DNA of 64,000 bases from Pigmentiphaga humi (GTDB taxonomy: Bacteria > Pseudomonadota > Gammaproteobacteria > Burkholderiales > Burkholderiaceae_B), in NCBI RefSeq assembly GCF_900606115.1, contig NZ_UWPJ01000009.1:52125-116124 (forward strand), written 5' to 3'. A model generated the notes under the pieces. It was not told the origin of the DNA. It saw nothing but the letters and a program-made list of their open reading frames with translations, and searched no databases. Below, in pieces: positions 59,043 through 64,000 of the stretch. The stretch's first letter is position 1, and each line of letters begins with the position of its first letter. The position numbers were made by a program, and so were the translations under genes.

Positions 59043-59495
59043 ATGCTACCCAAGCGCATCAACCGCGAAGTCGTCGACAGCCGCATCGGCGCCTATGCCG
59101 ACACCGAACACTCGCTGGACGAGCGAGCCGCCATCTATGAAGAACTCATCGGCTTCGTTCCTCCCCGCATCGAAGCCCGGCTGTCGGTCACCGGCGCGCT
59201 CGATCCCAAGCTGGTCGACCTGCAGGAAAAGATGCGCGAGCACGCGATGTACCCCAAGTGCTTCGACGTCAAGACCGCGCAAATGATGCTGTTCGGCATG
59301 CTGTTGATGGACCAGAGCGATGCGGCCGTGCTGCACGGCATCGCCGCGCGCCGCGCCGGCGCGAGCTGGGAAGAAATGCAGGCGGTGGTCAGCCTGTGCT
59401 TCCTGTTCCGCGGCCTGTCGGCCGCCAACCGGGGCGCCGAACTGATGGCCAACATCGCCGACCACGAAGCCAGGCAAGAACAAGCCGGCAAGTAA
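59043..59495 (+). CDS. Carboxymuconolactone decarboxylase family protein
   Basis: A 150-residue AhpD-like helical protein. It has the CMD signature HGIAARRAGASWEEMQAV, and no CxxC redox pair, so it is of the decarboxylase-like (non-peroxidase) class. AGAGGAGA lies before the ATG. It is transcribed away from the GntR regulator and followed by a Bug protein gene, which suggests a small carboxylate utilisation module. The actual reaction is not determined. Confidence 0.85.
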   Translation: MLPKRINREVVDSRIGAYADTEHSLDERAAIYEELIGFVPPRIEARLSVTGALDPKLVDLQEKMREHAMYPKCFDVKTAQMMLFGMLLMDQSDAAVLHGIAARRAGASWEEMQAVVSLCFLFRGLSAANRGAELMANIADHEARQEQAGK

Positions 59496-59594
59496 TACCC
59501 GCTACGCGGCACCGCCCGCCCGGTGGCGCAAACCGGGCACATCACAACAATATCTGCGGCACGCCCGCTTGCGGGCCATCATCCAGGAGACTCC

Positions 59595-60584
59595 ATGCCA
59601 ACGCCTTCCCACACCAGCCGCCGCGCCGGCACGCTCGCGCTCGCCTTCGCGCTGGCCGCCCTGCCCCTGGGCGCCATCGCACAGGAATACCCCACCCGGC
59701 CGATACAACTGATCGTGCCGTTCGCCGCCGGCGGCGCGATCGACCAGATGGCGCGGGCAATGGGCGGCGCGCTTGCGCGCGAGCTCGGCCAGCCGGTGGT
59801 CATAGAGAACAAGCCCGGCGCAGGCGGAAACATCGGCGCCGACCAGGTCGCCAAGGCCCAGCCCACGGGCTATGTGCTGCTGGTGGGCACCTCGGCCACC
59901 CACGGCGTCAATCCGTCGCTCTATCCCAAGATGCCCTTCGACGCGGTCAAGGACTTCACTCCGGTGGCGCACTGGGGCTCCGTGCCCAACGTTCTGGTGG
60001 TCAATGCTTCTTCGAACATCCGCACGGTGCCGGAATTGATCGCGCAGGCCCAGCGCGACCCGGGCAAGCTGAGCTTCGGTTCGGCGGGCAACGGCACCTC
60101 GCTGCATCTGGCCGGCGAACTGTTCAAGCAGGCGGCCAAGGTCAACCTGATCCACGTCCCCTACCGCGGCGGCGCGCCGGCCTCGCTGGATCTGCTGGCG
60201 GGCAATATCACCATGATGTTCGACACCGTCGCGGTGTCGCTGCCCAATCTGCGCGCCGGCAAGACCCGCGCGCTGGCGGTCGCGGCGCCGGCACGGCATT
60301 TCGCCCTGCCCGACGTGCCCACCTTCGCTGAACTGGGCTATCCGGACGTGGTGGCGGCGACCTGGGCCGGCGTGTTCGCGCCGGCGGGCACGCCCGAGGC
60401 CATCGTAAAGAAGCTGACCGAAGCCAACCGCAAGGCGCTCGAAGACCCCAACGTCGTCGACGTGCTGCGCAAGACCGGCGTCCAGATCGACTATAAGAAC
60501 AGCCCCGATTTCGGCAAGTACGTTGCCGGCGAGATCGCGCTGTGGGGCGACATCATCCGGCGCAACAACATCCGCGCCGAATAA
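59595..60584 (+). CDS. Bug/TTT family periplasmic substrate-binding protein
   Basis: A 329-residue exported protein with a Sec signal ending AIAQ and the opening EYPTRPIQLIVPFAAGGAID. Motifs VIENKPGAGGNIGADQ and HVPYRGGAPASLDLLAG mark the family. AGGAG lies eight bases before the ATG at 59595. It is in one transcription unit with the CMD-family gene. No TctA/TctB genes are close by. It is convergent with rlmJ, with a 12-base gap. Confidence 0.92.
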   Translation: MPTPSHTSRRAGTLALAFALAALPLGAIAQEYPTRPIQLIVPFAAGGAIDQMARAMGGALARELGQPVVIENKPGAGGNIGADQVAKAQPTGYVLLVGTSATHGVNPSLYPKMPFDAVKDFTPVAHWGSVPNVLVVNASSNIRTVPELIAQAQRDPGKLSFGSAGNGTSLHLAGELFKQAAKVNLIHVPYRGGAPASLDLLAGNITMMFDTVAVSLPNLRAGKTRALAVAAPARHFALPDVPTFAELGYPDVVAATWAGVFAPAGTPEAIVKKLTEANRKALEDPNVVDVLRKTGVQIDYKNSPDFGKYVAGEIALWGDIIRRNNIRAE

Positions 60585-60596
60585 GACGCCCGCCGC

Positions 60597-61451
60597 TTAC
60601 CCCTGCCTGCTTTCGAGCAGGTAGGCGGCGCCGGCGTCCTGCGCCAACACCTCGGTTAGCCAGGGCATGACTTCCTTCAGGGCGGCTTCCAGCACCCACG
60701 GCGGATTGAGGATGAACATGCCGCTGCCGTAAAGCCCCACGCCGTCGCCCGAGGGCTTGCGCACCGTCAGGCGCACGTGCAGCCAGCTGTTCGAGAGACG
60801 CGCGAGCCGTTCGGACAATTGCTGCGACTCGCGCCGCTGCACCTGCGGATACCAGACCGCGTAACAGCCGGTGGCAAAGCGCTTGAGCCCTTCCCCCACG
60901 CACTGGAACACCCGGGCGTAATCGCGCTTGTCTTCGTACGAGGGATCGATCAGCACGATGCCGCGCCGCGTGGGCGGAGGCAGCAGGGCCTTCACGCCTT
61001 CGAACCCGTCGGCATCGTAGATCATGGTGCGGCGGCCGACGTCCCGGTCCTGCTGGCGGAAGTTCCGGCGCAACACGTCAATCTCGGTGGGGTGCAGTTC
61101 GAACAGGCGCAGGCGGTCGCGCTCGCGCAGCGCATGCGCGGCCAGGAAAGGCGAACCCGGGTAATGGCGCAGGAACTCGTCGTTGTTGAAGGCGGCGACC
61201 TCGTCCACGTATTCAGCCACGATGGCCGGCAGGTCCTCGCGCGTCCACAGGCGCGCGATGCCCGACTCGAACTCCGCCGTCTTGCCGGCCCAATCGCCAT
61301 CGAGCGCGTAGGCCCCGGCTCCGGCGTGCGTGTCGATATACCAATAGGGCGCATCCTTCTGCGCAAAATAGCGCATCAGTTGCACCAGGACGAGATGTTT
61401 GAGCACGTCGGCATGGTTGCCGGCGTGAAAGGCGTGGCGATAGCTGAACAT
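60597..61451 (-). CDS. rlmJ: 23S rRNA (adenine-2030-N6)-methyltransferase
   Basis: SAM-dependent methyltransferase that modifies A2030 of 23S rRNA. The 284 residues start MFSYRHAFHAGNHADVLKHL, a family hallmark, followed by YWYIDTHAGAGAYAL (SAM motif) and the catalytic motif IDPSYED. The D-P-P-Y of many N6-methyltransferases is D-P-S-Y here. Length matches E. coli RlmJ. Confidence 0.95.
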   Translation of the reverse strand: MFSYRHAFHAGNHADVLKHLVLVQLMRYFAQKDAPYWYIDTHAGAGAYALDGDWAGKTAEFESGIARLWTREDLPAIVAEYVDEVAAFNNDEFLRHYPGSPFLAAHALRERDRLRLFELHPTEIDVLRRNFRQQDRDVGRRTMIYDADGFEGVKALLPPPTRRGIVLIDPSYEDKRDYARVFQCVGEGLKRFATGCYAVWYPQVQRRESQQLSERLARLSNSWLHVRLTVRKPSGDGVGLYGSGMFILNPPWVLEAALKEVMPWLTEVLAQDAGAAYLLESRQG

Positions 61452-61751
61452 GGCCGATTGTACCCTTGGATTGGGGCTTCCCTATGCGCTTGCGCATGAT
61501 GGGCGCGACAGCCCCCAAGGTGCCCGACCTGAATGCATGGGGAGAGAAAATGGCGTTACATATGCCACGATTCTCTTGCAAACGTGACGGCATACGCGAT
61601 CGGGGGGCGGCTTCTTACAAACGAACACACCCTGCTTTGACAAGCTCGAGAAGGGGCTCGTATGTTGAAGGCGTTGGCCATGCCCTGGACAGGCGCGGCA
61701 GTCCTTCCGGGTCCCGGCGTTGCCGGGTCGGCCGCTCTCAAGGAGATAGCG
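61452..61751. other. Divergent intergenic region between rlmJ and the BON-domain gene
   Basis: About 300 bases that must contain both promoters. The stretch 61555-61640 is less GC-rich than its surroundings. I see no RNA gene and no clear promoter. AAGGAG at 61740-61745 is the ribosome site of the downstream gene. Confidence 0.4.
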
Positions 61752-62222
61752 ATGACACCCCGACAGAAAATGCCCCCACGCTTGCCGCTTCGCGGCGGCG
61801 CTGCCCCCCGAGAGGGCGTTTTTGCCTTGGGAGCGGCCCTGCGACAAAAAATTATGCTCGCCGCGATTGCCGCCGCCTGCGCGGGCGGCGCCCCGCTCGC
61901 CACCGCCCAGACCGTCACCCAGGATGCCAAGCAGGCCGCCCAGGACGCCAAACAGACCGCGCGCGATGCCAAGGTATCGGCCAGCGAATACGCCAGCGAC
62001 GCCATGATCACCACCAAGGTCAAGGCGGCCTTGCTCAAGGAGCAGACGACCCAGTCGCTGAGCATCAAGGTGACCACCGAGAATCGCGTGGTCCACCTGT
62101 CCGGCTCGGCCGACACGCCCGAGCAGATCGATTCTGCCGTACGCATCGCCCGCGGCGTCAAGGACGTGAGCGACGTGCGCAACGAGATCCAGCTCAAGAA
62201 GCAACCCCAGCCGCAAAGCTGA
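61752..62222 (+). CDS. BON-domain periplasmic protein with a repeat-derived N-terminus
   Basis: A 156-residue protein. A hydrophobic signal-like segment (about residues 34-53, KIMLAAIAAACAGGAPLATA) precedes a helical, Lys/Asp-rich stretch and one BON domain (ITTKVKAALLKEQTTQSLSI, VVHLSGSADTPEQID), found in OsmY-like stress proteins that bind membranes or envelope. The first 30 or so residues (MTPRQKMPPRLPLRGGAAPR...) are encoded by interspersed repeat family 2, which is unusual for a signal peptide. AAGGAG precedes ATG 61752; the internal ATG at 61853 may be the original start. Confidence 0.75.
   Translation: MTPRQKMPPRLPLRGGAAPREGVFALGAALRQKIMLAAIAAACAGGAPLATAQTVTQDAKQAAQDAKQTARDAKVSASEYASDAMITTKVKAALLKEQTTQSLSIKVTTENRVVHLSGSADTPEQIDSAVRIARGVKDVSDVRNEIQLKKQPQPQS
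61766..61830. repeat. Interspersed repeat family 2, copy b (inside a coding sequence)
   Basis: AGAAAATGCCCCCACGCTT, an internal GCCGCTTCGCGGCGGC and CCCCCGAGAGGGCGTTTTTG align with the reverse complement of the 17738 copy. It falls between the ribosome site and the signal peptide of the BON-domain gene, in frame. Confidence 0.65.
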
Positions 62223-62260
62223 CGCGGCGCGCCGGCCCAGCCGGCTCTCTCATGCTTTCG

Positions 62261-62301
62261 ACAGGCCGGCCCGGGTACATACCTGGGCCGGCCTGTTTTT
62301 C
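62261..62301 (+). terminator. Rho-independent terminator after the BON-domain gene
   Basis: Strong stem ACAGGCCGGCCC / GGGCCGGCCTGT with a loop of about 12 bases, followed by TTTTT. It lies about 40 bases past the stop. Confidence 0.92.
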
Positions 62302-62451
62302 GTCGCCGGGGCGTTCCGAAACCTCCCTTCGGCAAGGCGATACATAGGGAGAGACGCAGGAACCCCTGCTCTCGCTTGGCCGTGCTTTTCATTTTGCTGC
62401 AGCGACCCTAATATGCGCCATCATCGTCACGCACCACCCGGAAGCCACCAC

Positions 62452-63738
62452 ATGCTAGAGCGCTTATTCAAACTCAACGAACACGGCACGAACGCCAGGA
62501 CGGAACTGCTGGCGGGAATCACCACGTTCCTGACCATGTCCTACATCATCTTCGTCAATCCGCAGATCCTGTCCACGACCGGCATGGATCGCGGCGCGGT
62601 CTTCGTGGCGACCTGCCTGGCCGCGGCGATCGGCTCGCTGATCATGGCGTTCCTGGCCAACTACCCCATCGGCATGGCGCCGGGCATGGGGCTGAACGCG
62701 TTCTTCGCCTTCACCGTGGTCGCGAGCCTGGGTTTCACCTGGCAGCAGGCGCTCGGGGCGGTGTTCATCTCCGGCGTGCTGTTCATCCTGCTCACCATCA
62801 CCGGCGTGCGCTCATGGCTCATCGCCGGCATCGCTCCCTCGCTGCGCAGCGCGATCGCCGCGGGCATCGGACTGTTCCTCGGCATCATCGCGCTGATCAG
62901 CGCGGGCATCGTCGCCGACAGCCCGGCCACGCTGATCACCCTGGGCGACCTGCACAAGCCCCAGGCCCTGTTGGCCATTCTCGGCTTCTTCATCATCGCG
63001 GTGCTGGACGTGCTCAAGGTGCGCGGCGCCATCCTGCTGGGCATCCTGATCATCACCGTGCTCGGCATGGTGCTGGGCATCAACGAATTCCAGGGCGTGT
63101 TCTCGCTGCCGCCCAGCCTGGCGCCCACCTTCCTGCAGCTGGACGTGCTGGGCGCCCTGCACATGGGCTTCCTGCACGTGGTGCTGGTGTTCGTGCTGGT
63201 CGAGGTATTCGACGCCACCGGCACGCTCATGGGCGTGGCCAAGCGCGCCGGCCTGCTCACCGAAGGCAAGCAGAATCGTCTCGGCCGCGCCCTGCTGGCC
63301 GACAGCACCGCCATCACCGCCGGCTCGCTGCTGGGCACCAGCAGCACCACCGCCTACGTCGAAAGCGCCGCCGGCGTGCAAGCGGGCGGACGCACCGGCA
63401 TGACGGCCGCGGTCGTCGGCATCCTGTTCCTCGCGGCCCTGTTCATTTCGCCGCTGGCCGGCTCGGTGCCCGCCTATGCCACCGCTCCCGCGCTGCTCTA
63501 CGTCGCCGGACTGATGATGCGCGAACTGATCGACGTCCAGTGGGACGACGTCACCGAAGCCATTCCCGCCGCGCTGACCACGCTGGCCATGCCCTTCACC
63601 TACTCCATCGCCACCGGCCTGGCCTTCGGCTTCATCAGCTACGTCGTGCTGAAAGCCTGCACCGGCCGCTTCCGCGAAATCCATCCGGCGGCATGGCTGA
63701 TCGCGATCCTGTTCCTGGTGCGGTTCTGGACGATGTAA
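62452..63738 (+). CDS. NCS2/AzgA-type purine (guanine/hypoxanthine) permease
   Basis: A 428-residue inner-membrane permease with about 12 hydrophobic helices. It starts MLERLFKLNEHGTNARTELL and has the AzgA/GhxP family features TFLTMSYIIFVNPQIL, PGMGLNAFFAF and TSSTTAYVESAAGV. Family members import guanine and hypoxanthine by proton symport. The ATG at 62452 fits the family start. A family 1 repeat follows the stop directly. Confidence 0.9.
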   Translation: MLERLFKLNEHGTNARTELLAGITTFLTMSYIIFVNPQILSTTGMDRGAVFVATCLAAAIGSLIMAFLANYPIGMAPGMGLNAFFAFTVVASLGFTWQQALGAVFISGVLFILLTITGVRSWLIAGIAPSLRSAIAAGIGLFLGIIALISAGIVADSPATLITLGDLHKPQALLAILGFFIIAVLDVLKVRGAILLGILIITVLGMVLGINEFQGVFSLPPSLAPTFLQLDVLGALHMGFLHVVLVFVLVEVFDATGTLMGVAKRAGLLTEGKQNRLGRALLADSTAITAGSLLGTSSTTAYVESAAGVQAGGRTGMTAAVVGILFLAALFISPLAGSVPAYATAPALLYVAGLMMRELIDVQWDDVTEAIPAALTTLAMPFTYSIATGLAFGFISYVVLKACTGRFREIHPAAWLIAILFLVRFWTM

Positions 63739-63814
63739 CCCCCCCCTACGCGCTGACGCGCGCCCCCCAGGGGGCGGAACTGGCGGACCGGCGGAGCCGG
63801 ATCCGCGGTTCCCG
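63739..63814. repeat. GC-rich interspersed repeat family 1, copy f (inverted)
   Basis: CCCCCCTACGCGCTGACGCG, a dyad, then CCGGCGGAGCCGGATCC, the reverse of the copies near the left end. It lies between the purine permease gene and the next minus-strand gene. Confidence 0.82.
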
Positions 63815-63823
63815 TCTTAAGAC

Positions 63824-63899
63824 ATTCGATTGCGTGAGGTTTCGTTCTAAAGGAACAGGGTATTCGCTTGCGTGAGGTTTCGTTCTAAAGGAACAGGGT
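63824..63899. repeat. Tandem direct repeat, two 38-base units
   Basis: Units at 63824-63861 and 63862-63899 both read ATTCG, A or C, then TTGCGTGAGGTTTCGTTC and TAAAGGAACAGGGT; they differ at one base. The second unit includes the stop codon and last codons of the minus-strand gene. Confidence 0.9.
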
Positions 63900-64000
63900 G
63901 CACGCGCCCTGTTCCGCGGAGCTTACGGCGTGGCGCATGTGGGCGAAGAGGTCGCGGCCTATGCCTCGGTGGTGGGGGGAGAGGTCGGGGAGTTCGGCGG
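63885..64000 (-). CDS. C-terminal fragment of a protein, possibly phosphogluconate dehydratase
   Basis: The last 37 codons are visible; the rest is beyond the window. They read ELPDLSPHHRGIGRDLFAHM and RHAVSSAEQGACTLFL. The GIGRDLF...AEQGA pattern resembles the C-terminal end of Edd-type dehydratases from memory, but this is too short to be sure. The stop codon lies in the second unit of a tandem duplication. Confidence 0.4.
   Translation of the reverse strand, partial: AELPDLSPHHRGIGRDLFAHMRHAVSSAEQGACTLFL

Noticed and set aside
63885..63915. Rho-independent terminator of the right-end gene
   Set aside because: The 9-base stem overlaps the coding end and is not followed by a T-run on the minus strand, so it is only a hairpin.

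Overview
This is a GC-rich chromosomal window from a Bordetella-type betaproteobacterium. The evidence is a short OmpA with an Ala/Pro linker, a tmRNA tag reading ANDERFALAA, four Bug-type (tripartite tricarboxylate, TTT) periplasmic binding proteins, and the betaproteobacterial order gyrA-serC-pheA-tyrA-aroA-cmk-rpsA-ihfB-lapA-lapB-rfaE-hldD-cysM. I found no insertion sequence, prophage or CRISPR array. The absence of IS481 over 64 kb argues against typical B. pertussis and fits B. bronchiseptica or a relative, but this is inference.

Layout. 1-15.3 kb, minus strand: a housekeeping block for DNA gyrase, serine and aromatic amino acid synthesis, CMP kinase, ribosomal protein S1, IHF-beta, LPS assembly control (LapA/LapB), heptose synthesis for LPS (RfaE kinase, HldD epimerase), a ComEA-like protein and the start of cysM. 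15.5-19.7 kb, plus strand: an amidohydrolase/deaminase (MtaD-like), ompA, ubiG, gph and ssrA (tmRNA). 19.9-26.3 kb: a low-GC lipoprotein gene, then a compact operon with a response regulator-PP2C-ATPase protein (broken by a +1 frameshift), a STAS protein, a hybrid histidine kinase, a lone receiver and a Na/phosphate-cotransporter-like protein.

26.4-38.7 kb: a MarR regulator divergent from an FAD monooxygenase interrupted by an in-frame stop; a PcaQ-like LysR divergent from an aromatic acid gene set (amidohydrolase-type decarboxylase, aldehyde dehydrogenase, maleylacetate-reductase-like enzyme, two binding proteins, an extradiol-dioxygenase-fold protein, SnoaL-like proteins); and a second LysR. 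38.8-51.7 kb: a long minus-strand catabolic cluster with porin, Bug protein, maleate-isomerase-like protein, a BNR propeller, an HpcH/HpaI aldolase, two dihydroxyphthalate-decarboxylase-like proteins, an extradiol dioxygenase, 4-oxalomesaconate hydratase (LigJ-like), an SDR, a LysR-type regulator with two DNA-binding domains, an amidohydrolase and another Bug protein. Together these suggest uptake and meta-cleavage of a carboxylated aromatic compound.

51.9-64 kb: a secreted alpha/beta hydrolase, DUF488 protein, Ogt, LigE-like GST, ahpC-ahpF with a candidate OxyR site, a GntR/carboxymuconolactone-decarboxylase-like/Bug module, rlmJ, a BON-domain protein, a purine permease and the 3' end of a dehydratase-like gene. 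Two families of GC-rich interspersed repeats lie between genes and in two places run into coding sequence.
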